Shown: positions 16,200 to 24,618 of the stretch, in pieces
How positions within the stretch are numbered: position 1 is the stretch's first letter
Layout of the letters: each line of letters begins with the position of its first letter
Source of the DNA: an uncultured Alistipes sp.
GTDB lineage: Bacteria > Bacteroidota > Bacteroidia > Bacteroidales > Rikenellaceae
Assembly: GCA_905213895.1 (NCBI GenBank)
Contig: CAJMKE010000001.1
Location: forward strand, 124,001-188,000
Reading direction: 5' to 3'
DNA: 64,000 nucleotides
Notes under the pieces: model-generated
Seen by the model: the letters and a program-made list of their open reading frames with translations, nothing else
What the model was told of the DNA's origin: nothing
Database searches by the model: none
Program-made: the position numbers and the translations under genes

Positions 16200-18095
16200 T
16201 TATCGGCGGAAGAGACGTCCTTCGTCGTCCATTGCGATTCTGCCGTCGCCCAGCATCCGTTTGATGACGGTGATGATAATTTCGGATTCGCATCTGAATT
16301 CGTCTACCAACTCCTTTACCGTCGCGGTGCCGGCATCGATTGCCGAAAGTATGTCCGCTTCGCCGATTTCCGCCGCCGGTTTCTTGCGTCTGTTTTTCAG
16401 ACAGACGTCGCATACACCGCACGGCGACGAATTTTCGTCGCCGAAATACCGTTCGATTATCATGCTGCGGCATTCGCTTTCGTTGTTGGCGTAATGCAGC
16501 ATGTTCTCGAAACGCTCGGTCATCAACTCCTTGCGGCGCGAGTACGTTTCTGGGGCTATGTAGACGTTTTCGAGCGGCAGACGCTCTTCGTCGAAGAATA
16601 TCATCGGCGATGTGTTCGCCGGTATGTAGCGTATCACGTGCATCCGCCACAGCGATTTCAACAGACAGTGAACCTCTTCCTGCGGTCGTTCGCTCGCAGT
16701 GGCGATTTGAAACTCGTCGATTGCGCGGAATTCGGTGAATATGCCGTCGTAAAGACGCAGTATGGTGCGCAGTATCGCGTCGAAACTGTTGCGTTCGAGA
16801 CGCAATTTGTAGAGGTCGTCGCGGCTTACGCGGAACATCAGCCGTGCGGGATTCTCGCTCTCTTCGGTAAGCGTCAGATAGCCGTTCTGCTGCAAGAGTT
16901 TGAGCGCGCTCACGACCGTTCCGCCGTAAAGATGCTCGCGGGCGCAGAAATCGTGGATGTTGAATACGAACGACGCCTGATAGCCGTCGCCTATTGCGAC
17001 TTGCAGATAGGAGCATACCCGTTCGTATATGGATTTGACGATTTCCAGTTTCGGAAACTCCTGCTCGAACCGCTTGCGCACCCGCGAATCGTCGTCGGGG
17101 GCGACCAGAAGCACCGCATAACTGCGCTTGCCGTCGCGTCCTGCACGCCCCGCCTCCTGATAGTAACTTTCGAGCGAATCGCACATCGAATAGTGTATTA
17201 CGAACCGCACGTCCGCCTTGTCGATACCCATTCCGAATGCGTTGGTAGCCACCATTATCCGTGTCTTGCCCGATACCCATTCGTCCTGTCTTATCGAGCG
17301 TTCGGCGTGGGGCAGTCCGCCGTGGTAATAACTCGCCGAAACGCCGTTCTCCTGCAAGTATGCCGCGACTTTCTCGGCGGCTTCGCGCAGTCGCACGTAT
17401 ATTATTCCCGAGCCGTCCACGTTGTTTATTATCCGCATCAGTTGCCCGTTCTTGTCGTCCACGTGCCGCACGGCATACGACAGGTTCGGTCGCGAAAACG
17501 AACTGCGCATGATATTCGGTTCGGCGAATCGGAGATGACGCATTATGTCTTCGGCGACCGTCGGCGTGGCTGATGCCGTCAGCGCGAGTATAGGAGTGTC
17601 GGGTATAAGCCGCCGCAGTTCGGCGATTCGCAGATACGACGGGCGGAAATCGTAGCCCCACTGCGAGATGCAGTGCGCCTCGTCTACCGCCAGCAGAGAG
17701 ACGTTCATGCGCTGTACGCGCAGCCGGAACGTCTCGGACGCCAGTCGTTCGGGAGCGAGATAGAGGAATTTCACGTCGCCGTATACGCAGTTGTCGAGCG
17801 CGATGTCTATCTGCCGTGCGGCGACTCCCGAATGTATCGCCACTGCCTGTATCCCGCGGCGTCGCAGACGGTCTACCTGGTCTTTCATCAGCGCGATAAG
17901 CGGGGTTACGACGATGCACAATCCTTCGTTCGCAAGCGTCGGCAACTGGTAGATTATCGATTTTCCGCCGCCCGTAGGCATAAGGGCGAGCGTGTCGCGA
18001 CCCGACATCACGGATTCGATGATTTCGCGCTGCATCGGTCGGAAATCGTCGTACCCCCAATATTTTTTAAGTATGTCGCGCAGTCTGCTCTCCAT
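16200..18095 (-). CDS. recQ: ATP-dependent DNA helicase RecQ
   Basis: 3'-5' DNA helicase acting in recombination and fork repair, 631 residues. Walker A is MPTGGGKS, the DEAH box is LAVDEAHCISQWGYDFRPSY, and the second RecA-like domain contains GMGIDKADVRFVIHY and QEAGRAGRDG. A zinc-binding RQC region carries Cys residues in SECRSMI and CGVCDVC. A typical HRDC domain is not evident; the C-terminus instead ends in a short winged-helix-like segment (KRMLGDGRIAMDDEG). The 165 bp between this gene and the next contain no recognisable feature. Confidence 0.95.
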   Translation of the reverse strand: MESRLRDILKKYWGYDDFRPMQREIIESVMSGRDTLALMPTGGGKSIIYQLPTLANEGLCIVVTPLIALMKDQVDRLRRRGIQAVAIHSGVAARQIDIALDNCVYGDVKFLYLAPERLASETFRLRVQRMNVSLLAVDEAHCISQWGYDFRPSYLRIAELRRLIPDTPILALTASATPTVAEDIMRHLRFAEPNIMRSSFSRPNLSYAVRHVDDKNGQLMRIINNVDGSGIIYVRLREAAEKVAAYLQENGVSASYYHGGLPHAERSIRQDEWVSGKTRIMVATNAFGMGIDKADVRFVIHYSMCDSLESYYQEAGRAGRDGKRSYAVLLVAPDDDSRVRKRFEQEFPKLEIVKSIYERVCSYLQVAIGDGYQASFVFNIHDFCAREHLYGGTVVSALKLLQQNGYLTLTEESENPARLMFRVSRDDLYKLRLERNSFDAILRTILRLYDGIFTEFRAIDEFQIATASERPQEEVHCLLKSLWRMHVIRYIPANTSPMIFFDEERLPLENVYIAPETYSRRKELMTERFENMLHYANNESECRSMIIERYFGDENSSPCGVCDVCLKNRRKKPAAEIGEADILSAIDAGTATVKELVDEFRCESEIIITVIKRMLGDGRIAMDDEGRLFRR

Positions 18096-18174
18096 AACTG
18101 CGAAGATAATTCAAAATTCGGACAGTCGCAAAAATAAATCGGCATGGCGGTGTTTATGCGTCGGTGCGGGAAAG

Positions 18175-18202
18175 AAAAAGGCTGCCCGAAAGCAGCCTTT
18201 TC
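18175..18202 (-). terminator. Terminator of the TonB-dependent receptor gene
   Basis: Perfect stem AAAAAGGCTGC/GCAGCCTTTT around CCGAAA, 5 bp beyond the stop codon, with T-runs in both orientations. Confidence 0.85.
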
Positions 18203-18207
18203 GTCGT

Positions 18208-21200
18208 TTAGAATATAACCCTTACGCCTACCTGCATGTGCCAGCGCGAAAGCAGGTCGTTTTTGGAAACCGTCGCACCGCGGTATCGGTATTGCGGCGT
18301 CTTGTTGCCTGCGCCGTCGTCGTCGAGCGCGTAAACCTCTACCGGCGACGCTTTCCATGCCGACTGGTAATAGGATGCGCCCCAGTCCTTGCAGAGCAGA
18401 TTGCCGAAATTCAGAATGTCGAGCGTCAGTTGGAGTTTGCGACCCGTCGTCGCTCCGAAGTAGAAGTCCTGCGCGAAATGCAGGTCGAGGTGATGCTCGA
18501 ACGGAGTCTGCATGGCGTTGCGGGCAGAGTATTGTCCGCGATGGCTTCGCAGATAGCGGTCGCTTTCGATGAATTTGTCGAAATTTTCGCGCTGCTCGTC
18601 GTTCTCGAACCGCATCGCTCCGAGTTCCGATTTGGTAGGTATGTACATCGGTGTGTTGCCGCGATAGGAGTCGCCGTTAACGTCGAGGCTGTTCTGATAA
18701 TAAGTCAGCGAGTAGCGCATGCCCGAGTAGGCTTGGTAGACGAGCGAAACGGTAGAGCCGAAATAGCGGGCGTAACGCTTGGTGTACGAAACCGAAGCCG
18801 TAACCTTGTGCGGCACGTCGAACAGCGAATAACTCAATCCCGCGTTGTTGGATTCGGCGGCATAGCAGCGTCCCCAGTTGCTCGGAGCCTGAGCAGAGAT
18901 GCCGTCCATCACCGTATACGAATGTCCGAACGTGTAGGCGGCGGATATGTCCATTCCGAAACCGAAGTGCTTGAATACCGAAGCCGAAACGGAGTATGAA
19001 TAGCCTTTGTTCGTATTTTTCAGATAGTATATCGACGAGAACTGCGCATTGGCTGACGAGTCGTAGAACACCGTCGTGTTGTCGGCGTTCGCCATATCGG
19101 CAGATACGGCGTAGAGTTTATTGCCCTTGTCCTGCGCCACGAGATTTTCGACAAGCATGTTGTTGAACGTTTTCGAGAATATGCCCTCGACCGTGAACCG
19201 CCAGCCGCTGCGCAGCCGCTGTTCCAGTGCCAGATTCGCTCTGAAAACCTGCGGATACTTGAAGTCGGGGCTTACCGTATGGATTGCAGGATTGGATACT
19301 GTCTCGCCGCTCGGCTCTTCGCCGAATGCCGGAGTGGCGGCATTGTAGAGCGCGTATCCCCGCTGGGTCGTTCCGGTGTTCGAGAAGCAGTTCTTAATCC
19401 ATACGAACGGGACTTTGCCCGTGAAGATTCCTGCTCCGCCGCGCAGTGTAGCCGTATATCCGTCGATGACGACCGCCTTCCAGCGGAATCCGATGCGCGG
19501 AGAGAGCATGATGCGGGCTTTCGGCTTGCTGTCGGTGCGGATGCCGTATTTCACGGCGATTTCGCACGCGTTGAACACGGGATTTTCGTTCGGCGTGTCG
19601 AAGATTACCGGAATGTCGGCGCGGATGCCGTATGTCAGCGTGAAGTTGCGGGCTGCCGACCATTCGTCCTGAATATAAAGCCCGAATTGTGCTGACGACG
19701 TGTATATGGCAGGATTGCCGATAGGATAGTTGCGGACGTATGCCGACGAGTTGTCTTTGAGGAAGTCGTCGAGAGTGTTGTAGGTGTACGAGCCGAAGGC
19801 GTTGGCTACATACGTTACCTCGTTGGTGAAGATTTCGTTGTGGGTGCCGGCGGTTATGGCGTGATTGCCCGCGTATATCGATACGTTGTCGGTTACGGAT
19901 ATCGAGTTCTGTTCGAGGTGGTTCATGCCGTTGTACGGATTGGTGCCTATCATCACTCTGATATTGTTGTTCTTGTCGCCGCTGTTGTCGTCCGAGAGTT
20001 TGTTTATCTGCACGTAAGGCAGCAGACGGTCAGACTCTCCGCCGTCGATGATGCGGTTGTAGCCGACTCTCAATTCGTTGAAAACGGACTTGGATATGCG
20101 GGAGTTGAGTTCGGCAACCAGCGAATGCGTCTGATTCGAGAGCGCGTATGCCGAACCGTTGAAACTGAACGCCGCCGCACTGTTGGAGTAGTTGTCCATC
20201 GAGGCGTTCAGATAGTTGTACCGCAGCGTCAGATTATGACGGGCGTTGATGTTCCAGTCCAGACGGGCTACGAGTGCGCCCGATTTCTTCACTACATTGC
20301 GATGCCCGTATCCGCCGCCGTCGTAACCGGTAAGTTCTTCGTAGCGGTCTGCGATTTTCTGTGCATCCTCCGCCGTTATCGAAAGCGGCGAGTAGCCGGC
20401 ATAGAACGACGACGGCGACGAATTGTAGTCGAACTCTCCGTTCACGAAGAAGAAAAGTTTGTTCTTCACGATAGGTCCTCCGAGCGATACTCCGTAAATC
20501 TGCGTCGATTGCTTCGGCAGTTTGATTCCGCTGTCGGCGTTTTTGCCGTAGAAATCCTGATTGTTGTAATATGTGTATGCCGTGCCGCGGAACGAGTTGG
20601 TTCCCGATTTGGTTACGGCATTTATGCCTCCGCCCGTAAATCCGCTCTGACGCACGTCGAACGGAGCGATGACTATTTGGATTTTATCTATTGCGTCAAG
20701 CGGAATAGGGTTGGCGTCCGCGAGTCCGCCGTTCGTGCCGGACGATGTCAGACCGTAGATGTCGTTGCTGACGATGCCGTCTATCTGGAACGTATTGTAG
20801 CGGCTGTTCGCGCCCGCAATCGAGATTCCTCCGTCTTTCGACACCATCGCTTCCGGCGTCAGCCGTGCTATGTCGTATATCGAACGTGAAATGGTCGGCA
20901 TCTTTTCGATAACCGAGTTGTTGAAATTGTTAGTATTCATGTTGTGTACAGGGTAGTAGCACATTACGGCTACGGCTTCGATAGAATTTGCACTCTCTTT
21001 CAGTGAGACGTTTATCTCTTTCGTCTCGCCGAGTTCGAGACGGATGTTTTCATATTTCGCATCTTTGTATCCGACGAACGATATTTCGATGGTGTACGGT
21101 CCACCGACCCTAATTCCGTTCAACCGATACAAACCGTTTGTATCCGCAGTCGTACCGTACTGCGTTGCGGTCGGCATGTGGATAGCCATGATTGATGCTC

Positions 21201-21321
21201 CTGCGAGCGGCGTGCCGTCGGCAGCCGTGATTCTGCCCGAAATTGCGGATGTGGTCGTCTGGGCGAAAATGAATGCCGGCAGTGCGACCGATGCGAGAAG
21301 GGTTAAAAGATATTTCTTCAT
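18208..21321 (-). CDS. TonB-dependent outer-membrane receptor (Oar-like), under FMN riboswitch control
   Basis: A 1037-residue outer-membrane protein. The signal peptide ends IFAQ (about 21). A carboxypeptidase-regulatory-like domain (about 27-110, SGRITAADGTPLAGASI) precedes the plug (about 120-240), which contains YNTFQIDGIVSNDIYG and GFTGGGINAVTKSGTNSFRG. The rest is a large barrel ending in a terminal Phe (VGVRVIF), the outer-membrane assembly signal. TonB-dependent receptors import scarce nutrients using proton-motive force. An FMN aptamer and terminator immediately upstream suggest that this receptor imports riboflavin, FMN or a precursor; that is inference from regulation. No partner SusD-like lipoprotein is present. 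A terminator follows at 18175. Confidence 0.9.
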   Translation of the reverse strand: MKKYLLTLLASVALPAFIFAQTTTSAISGRITAADGTPLAGASIMAIHMPTATQYGTTADTNGLYRLNGIRVGGPYTIEISFVGYKDAKYENIRLELGETKEINVSLKESANSIEAVAVMCYYPVHNMNTNNFNNSVIEKMPTISRSIYDIARLTPEAMVSKDGGISIAGANSRYNTFQIDGIVSNDIYGLTSSGTNGGLADANPIPLDAIDKIQIVIAPFDVRQSGFTGGGINAVTKSGTNSFRGTAYTYYNNQDFYGKNADSGIKLPKQSTQIYGVSLGGPIVKNKLFFFVNGEFDYNSSPSSFYAGYSPLSITAEDAQKIADRYEELTGYDGGGYGHRNVVKKSGALVARLDWNINARHNLTLRYNYLNASMDNYSNSAAAFSFNGSAYALSNQTHSLVAELNSRISKSVFNELRVGYNRIIDGGESDRLLPYVQINKLSDDNSGDKNNNIRVMIGTNPYNGMNHLEQNSISVTDNVSIYAGNHAITAGTHNEIFTNEVTYVANAFGSYTYNTLDDFLKDNSSAYVRNYPIGNPAIYTSSAQFGLYIQDEWSAARNFTLTYGIRADIPVIFDTPNENPVFNACEIAVKYGIRTDSKPKARIMLSPRIGFRWKAVVIDGYTATLRGGAGIFTGKVPFVWIKNCFSNTGTTQRGYALYNAATPAFGEEPSGETVSNPAIHTVSPDFKYPQVFRANLALEQRLRSGWRFTVEGIFSKTFNNMLVENLVAQDKGNKLYAVSADMANADNTTVFYDSSANAQFSSIYYLKNTNKGYSYSVSASVFKHFGFGMDISAAYTFGHSYTVMDGISAQAPSNWGRCYAAESNNAGLSYSLFDVPHKVTASVSYTKRYARYFGSTVSLVYQAYSGMRYSLTYYQNSLDVNGDSYRGNTPMYIPTKSELGAMRFENDEQRENFDKFIESDRYLRSHRGQYSARNAMQTPFEHHLDLHFAQDFYFGATTGRKLQLTLDILNFGNLLCKDWGASYYQSAWKASPVEVYALDDDGAGNKTPQYRYRGATVSKNDLLSRWHMQVGVRVIF

Positions 21322-21330
21322 ATAGCGTAT

Positions 21331-21364
21331 AAAAATATAAAGTCCCGATGTCAGACATCAGGAC
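21331..21364 (-). terminator. Attenuator terminator between the FMN aptamer and the receptor gene
   Basis: On the minus strand GTCCTGATG pairs with CATCGGGAC around a 5-nt loop (nine pairs, one G-U) and is followed by a T-rich run (TTTATATTTTT). It ends 10 bp before the receptor ATG, the position expected for the expression platform of a transcriptional riboswitch. Confidence 0.8.
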
Positions 21365-21433
21365 CCATATACCCATCTGCACGCACGACGATACCCGAAT
21401 ATGAACAGGTACGCACCGACGATGCGAATATAC

Positions 21434-21545
21434 GATTTCTTTCATCCGGACTTTAACCGTCGGTATCGGAATTCCACCGATTCAGTCCCTTTCGGGAGTC
21501 GCGGACTATCACCGCCGGTAGGGAATTACACCCTGCCCTGAAATC
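21434..21545 (-). promoter_or_regulatory. FMN riboswitch (RFN element)
   Basis: The minus strand shows the RFN core blocks in order: CAGGGCAGGGTG, AATTCCCTACCGGCGGTGAT, AGTCCGCGA, a variable hairpin CTCCCGAAAGGGA, GTGGAATTCCG, ACCGACGGTTAAAGTCCGGA and TGAAAGAAATC. The closing stem P1 is GATTTC (21545-21540) with GAAATC (21439-21434). A TATATTTG promoter box starts just upstream. With the terminator at 21331-21364 this predicts that FMN turns transcription of the receptor off. Confidence 0.95.
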
Positions 21546-21557
21546 TTATTTCGGGTG

Positions 21558-21565
21558 CAAATATA
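21558..21565 (-). promoter_or_regulatory. -7 promoter box for the riboswitch transcript
   Basis: The minus strand reads TATATTTG (TAnnTTTG consensus), placing the transcript start a few bases before the P1 stem of the FMN aptamer. Confidence 0.65.
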
Positions 21566-21603
21566 GCGATAGTTTTTGAAATTGTACTCTCCGAGTGTAA
21601 ATT

Positions 21604-22413
21604 TTATTCGGCGACCCGTTTCTCGTTGCGTGTCGCGATACCGATGCTCAATTCATAGAGCAGGTACATCGGTATGACTACCAGAATCATGCTGATGATG
21701 TCGGGAGGCGTGATTATCGCCGCGCCGACTGCAAGAATTATTATTGCGTGGCGGCGGTATTTGCGCATGAATGCTGCCGTAAGTATGCCGAGCCGCGAAA
21801 GGAAATAGACGAGTACGGGCAGTTCGAACACGAGCGCGCATACGAGCGACATGTTCATGACGAGCGAAATGTACGACCCGACGTCGATTAGGTTGCGTAT
21901 CTCGTCGCTGACCGTGTATCCGCCGAGAAAGTTCACCGAGAGCGGTGCGAGTACGAAGTAGCCGAACAGTACGCCGACAATCATGCACAGTGTTACGTTA
22001 AAGAAGAATATCCGTCCGTTTTTCAGTTCGTTGTCGTTGAGGGCGGGTTTGACGAAACCCCATAGTTCGAACAAAACGTAGGGTAGCGAGAGTATCAGCG
22101 CGGCATAGAACGCAATCATGATGTGCATGTTCAGTTGCCCCGCCATCGACGTGTTGATGAGCGTCAGGTCGCCGCTGTTTATGCGCAGTGCGTCCGACCC
22201 GGTGGCATCCGCGAGCATGCCCATTGCCGCGTTGGTCGGGAAGTCGGGCGATTTCGGTCCCATGACTATCGCCATTATTGCATCCTTGGCTAAAAACGCC
22301 GCGACCATCAGCACCGCAACGGCGATTACCGACCGCACGATGCGCGGTCGCAATTCGTCGAGATGCTCGAAGAAACTCATGTCGTTAGCGTCTTTTTTCT
22401 CCTTTGCCGCCAT
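21604..22413 (-). CDS. tatC: Sec-independent protein translocase TatC
   Basis: Core receptor and channel subunit of the twin-arginine pathway, which exports folded proteins. It is 269 residues with six predicted helices. The N-terminal motif SFFEHLDELRPRIVRS and the FELWGFVKPAL loop are characteristic. The loop after helix 1 is longer than in E. coli (about residues 50-90), as in other Bacteroidota. No tatA or tatB is adjacent. It lies upstream of the riboswitch unit on the same strand, but that unit has its own promoter. Confidence 0.95.
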   Translation of the reverse strand: MAAKEKKDANDMSFFEHLDELRPRIVRSVIAVAVLMVAAFLAKDAIMAIVMGPKSPDFPTNAAMGMLADATGSDALRINSGDLTLINTSMAGQLNMHIMIAFYAALILSLPYVLFELWGFVKPALNDNELKNGRIFFFNVTLCMIVGVLFGYFVLAPLSVNFLGGYTVSDEIRNLIDVGSYISLVMNMSLVCALVFELPVLVYFLSRLGILTAAFMRKYRRHAIIILAVGAAIITPPDIISMILVVIPMYLLYELSIGIATRNEKRVAE

Positions 22414-22434
22414 TTCTCAATCCGTATTCGAGTA

Positions 22435-22442
22435 CAAATATA
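22435..22442 (-). promoter_or_regulatory. -7 promoter box for tatC
   Basis: The minus strand reads TATATTTG, 21 bp before the tatC start codon, in the divergent gap with the OmpA-like gene. Confidence 0.55.
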
Positions 22443-22543
22443 CTAAATAAAATGATTTGTAACCATCTCCGCTTATGCAGACTTTCCCGCTCGTGGCTTG
22501 ATTGTTGGATTGCATACGGCGATAAACCAAAAACAAAACGATC

Positions 22544-23374
22544 GTGAAACGAATTATTTTTACACTCGGGATTGCGCTGCTGTTTACGTTGCAGGCTGCG
22601 GCGCAGTGCGGCAAGACCGCTCCGAAACAATGCGGGTGCGATACCGTGTTGTTGTCGCAGACGCGCAACGGCGATTACATCGTAAGCAAGTACCTCGTGA
22701 AGGACAAGACGGGGAAAGACGCTTCATTCTCGGTCTACTATGCCATCAATCTGTCGAATATCGCGAAGACTTTCTCCGACAACTCGGTGCAACTCTCCGA
22801 TATGGGCTGTTTTATCGGCAGTTCGTCCGATTCGCTGATGCATATTTCGTCCGCTTCTGTCGCGGGCTATTCGTCGCCGGACGGTAATCCGAAGTTCAAT
22901 GCGGCTCTGGCAGCGAAGCGTGCGGCTGCGTTGAAACAGTATGTCGAAACCAATTATCGTCCTGCATACGGCGTAACCGTTACATCCAAGGCTCTGACAT
23001 GGAAAGATTGCGTGCCTGCCGTGGAAAATTCGTCGATAAGCGACCGCGGCGAAGTGCTTCGCATATTGAGCAGCGGATATTCCGAAGCGGAAAAGGAGCG
23101 TCATTTGCGACAGATGCCGGAGGCGTGGGAATATCTGAAAACCGAGGTGCTGCCCAAAATGCGTTATGCAACCGCGACGTTCGACTATAAAAAGGATGTG
23201 GTCATCGACCGTACGGTTGCCGTACAGCCCCCTAAACCTGCCGAACCTGTTGTTACGGAACAGCCGCAGCCGAAACCTCAGCCGGTAATGATTATCGAGG
23301 AGGAGGAAACGGGAATCGTCATCGACGTGCGCCCCGAGGACGATTGCTACGACCGTCGCAGCAGACGCCGTTAG
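22544..23374 (+). CDS. Exported protein with OmpA-like region and Pro-rich, acidic tail
   Basis: A 276-residue predicted periplasmic or surface protein. It starts with GTG: this codon opens a good signal peptide (ending LQAAAQ) and no ATG is near. Residues about 105-130 (VAGYSSPDGNPKFNAALAAKRAAALKQYV) match the OmpA C-terminal peptidoglycan-binding pattern, but the domain is incomplete or divergent. Cys residues near the mature N-terminus (QCGKTAPKQCGCD) could form disulfides. The tail is Pro-rich, then Glu-rich, and ends RRSRRR. No barrel is present. Function unknown; a cell-wall link is inference. Confidence 0.7.
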   Translation: MKRIIFTLGIALLFTLQAAAQCGKTAPKQCGCDTVLLSQTRNGDYIVSKYLVKDKTGKDASFSVYYAINLSNIAKTFSDNSVQLSDMGCFIGSSSDSLMHISSASVAGYSSPDGNPKFNAALAAKRAAALKQYVETNYRPAYGVTVTSKALTWKDCVPAVENSSISDRGEVLRILSSGYSEAEKERHLRQMPEAWEYLKTEVLPKMRYATATFDYKKDVVIDRTVAVQPPKPAEPVVTEQPQPKPQPVMIIEEEETGIVIDVRPEDDCYDRRSRRR

Positions 23375-23425
23375 CGGTTAATTTATCGATGCAAATCGAT
23401 AAATTAAATAAAATTTCCGTTCGGG

Positions 23426-23456
23426 TTTGTTTAATCGCGAGTTATTCTTATCTTTG
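23426..23456 (+). promoter_or_regulatory. Promoter of the 93-residue conserved protein
   Basis: TTTG at 23426-23429, 19-bp spacer, TATCTTTG at 23449-23456; both boxes match the Bacteroidota consensus. The leader is about 90 nt. Confidence 0.75.
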
Positions 23457-23553
23457 CATTACATTATACGGATTGGATGCGGACATGTGCGGATTGTGCC
23501 GCGCGCGTATTCGGGTTCGACTTTGAGAGTGTAACGATTAAATTATAAATGTT

Positions 23554-23835
23554 ATGGCAAATTTAAGAAATCTGAAAAAGGAGATTGACTATCGTTTGGA
23601 AGAGTTGGTTTTCGATTGCGACATGGCAATCTATTTCCAGCCGACCAAGGAGCAGGAGATATTCGCGGTTATGCAGGAGGGCGTGGAACTCCGCAACGAA
23701 TTGTATCACAAGGCAAGCAATCCGACCGAGCCTAAAAACAAGTCGCTCGTCCGCAAGTACTATGCGGCTTTGCGTGCCGAAATGGTCGAGTCGTTCGGCA
23801 AACTCTTCGAGAAACTCAGCGCAATCAACGCCTAA
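23554..23835 (+). CDS. Small conserved hypothetical protein (93 residues)
   Basis: I do not recognise a function. The protein is cytoplasmic by composition, predicted mostly helical, with a heptad-like start (LRNLKKEIDYRLEELVFDCD) and the segment QEGVELRNELYHKA. It has a consensus promoter, an ATG after an A-rich leader, and a strong terminator 18 bp downstream, so it is a single-gene unit. Its coding character resembles the neighbouring housekeeping genes. Confidence 0.8.
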   Translation: MANLRNLKKEIDYRLEELVFDCDMAIYFQPTKEQEIFAVMQEGVELRNELYHKASNPTEPKNKSLVRKYYAALRAEMVESFGKLFEKLSAINA

Positions 23836-23852
23836 CGAGTGTCAGCAGAAAA

Positions 23853-23894
23853 TATCCGTTGCATAGAAAATCCTATGCAACGGATACTTTTTCT
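23853..23894 (+). terminator. Terminator of the 93-residue protein gene
   Basis: A 14-bp perfect stem TATCCGTTGCATAG/CTATGCAACGGATA with a 6-nt loop followed by CTTTTTCTTT. Confidence 0.85.
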
Positions 23895-23930
23895 TTAAGG
23901 TCCTTAAAGACTTTAAAGACCTTAAAGAAT
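23895..23930. repeat. Array E of the 9-bp repeat
   Basis: Four contiguous units: TTAAGGTCC, TTAAAGACT, TTAAAGACC, TTAAAGAAT. The array occupies exactly the space between two opposed terminators. Confidence 0.85.
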
Positions 23931-23959
23931 TTAGTGCCGCCAACTATGGCGGCACTAAA
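23930..23959 (-). terminator. Terminator of the 102-residue protein gene
   Basis: A 12-bp perfect stem TTTAGTGCCGCC/GGCGGCACTAAA with a 6-nt loop, followed on the minus strand by TTCTTTAAG from array E. Confidence 0.8.
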
Positions 23960-23960
23960 T

Positions 23961-24269
23961 TTACAAAGTAGTTGCAATCTCCTCCATGAACTCCTCTGCT
24001 TCATCTTCGGTCAGCGGTATCGGATGCTTCATATGCGCCAGTACCATGCAGTTCAGACCGACAACGACCCATGGCGGCAATACGTACATGTCCGGCACCT
24101 CCGTCCTCAAATATCTGCAAAATGTGTTGTAATCTACCGAACAAAGATATTTTCCGAAAAGGTCGTGCGCTCTCCTTTTGCACCGTGCGGAATTCGTCTT
24201 TTCGCAATAGATTTCGTGAATTTTCTGAGCAATCAGAATACGCCATACAATGTCTTTGACTTGTGTCAT
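23961..24269 (-). CDS. Hypothetical protein (102 residues)
   Basis: I do not recognise it. It is a soluble, mostly helical protein with a central Cys-containing segment (SVDYNTFCRYLRTEVPD) and an acidic C-terminus (LTEDEAEEFMEEIATTL). A dedicated terminator right after the stop and a large inverted repeat just before the start (24282-24313) support it as a real gene. It is convergent with the 93-residue gene. Function unknown. Confidence 0.65.
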   Translation of the reverse strand: MTQVKDIVWRILIAQKIHEIYCEKTNSARCKRRAHDLFGKYLCSVDYNTFCRYLRTEVPDMYVLPPWVVVGLNCMVLAHMKHPIPLTEDEAEEFMEEIATTL

Positions 24270-24281
24270 AGTTTTGATAAT

Positions 24282-24313
24282 TTTAATGTTACGGCAATAT
24301 TGCCGACATTAAA
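24282..24313. promoter_or_regulatory. Large inverted repeat upstream of the 102-residue gene
   Basis: Arms TTTAATGT + CGGCAAT and ATTGCCG + ACATTAAA form a 15-bp dyad with a 2-nt bulge (TA) and no loop, 12 bp before the start codon. No T-run fits a terminator for a known gene, so it is more likely an operator or a leader hairpin. The rest of the 349-bp gap 24270-24618 holds only the terminator at 24493-24536 and AT-rich DNA. Confidence 0.55.
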
Positions 24314-24492
24314 TTATCGCGCTACGAACTATCTGCAAACCCGCATTTGTTGCTTTTTACCGGAAAATATCCATGATGAATATTATTTCTTCATTCTGCT
24401 TACGGAATGTAAGGCATTTCGGACCATTTTCAGGTGATACAATAAAATATTGTATATATCTTTGCAAGATACTTCATCGTTATTGTAAATCA

Positions 24493-24536
24493 GTATAAAA
24501 CAATTGCAGTCGCACCAATTTAGGTGCGACTGCAAT
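24493..24536 (-). terminator. Terminator of the outer-membrane protein gene
   Basis: A 14-bp perfect stem ATTGCAGTCGCACC/GGTGCGACTGCAAT with a 6-nt loop, followed on the minus strand by TGTTTTATAC. Confidence 0.8.
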
Positions 24537-24618
24537 AGAAAAGAGGGCGATTTGTGATGTTTAACGCTTGCTGATTCCCTGTAATATCAATATATTGCAA
24601 GGAAATATTTTTATTTGA

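Noticed and set aside
15471..17573. 700-codon open frame on the plus strand
   Set aside because: Antisense of the DUF6624-like gene and recQ; no promoter, domain or sensible start.
23859..24437. 192-codon frame with a Ser-Leu-Lys repeat start
   Set aside because: The repeated tripeptide is simply the 9-bp array E read in frame; the rest is antisense to the 102-residue gene.
24457..24464. TATCTTTG box on the plus strand, possible small RNA promoter
   Set aside because: No -33 box at the right distance and no terminator on the plus strand; the nearby hairpin has its T-run on the minus strand.
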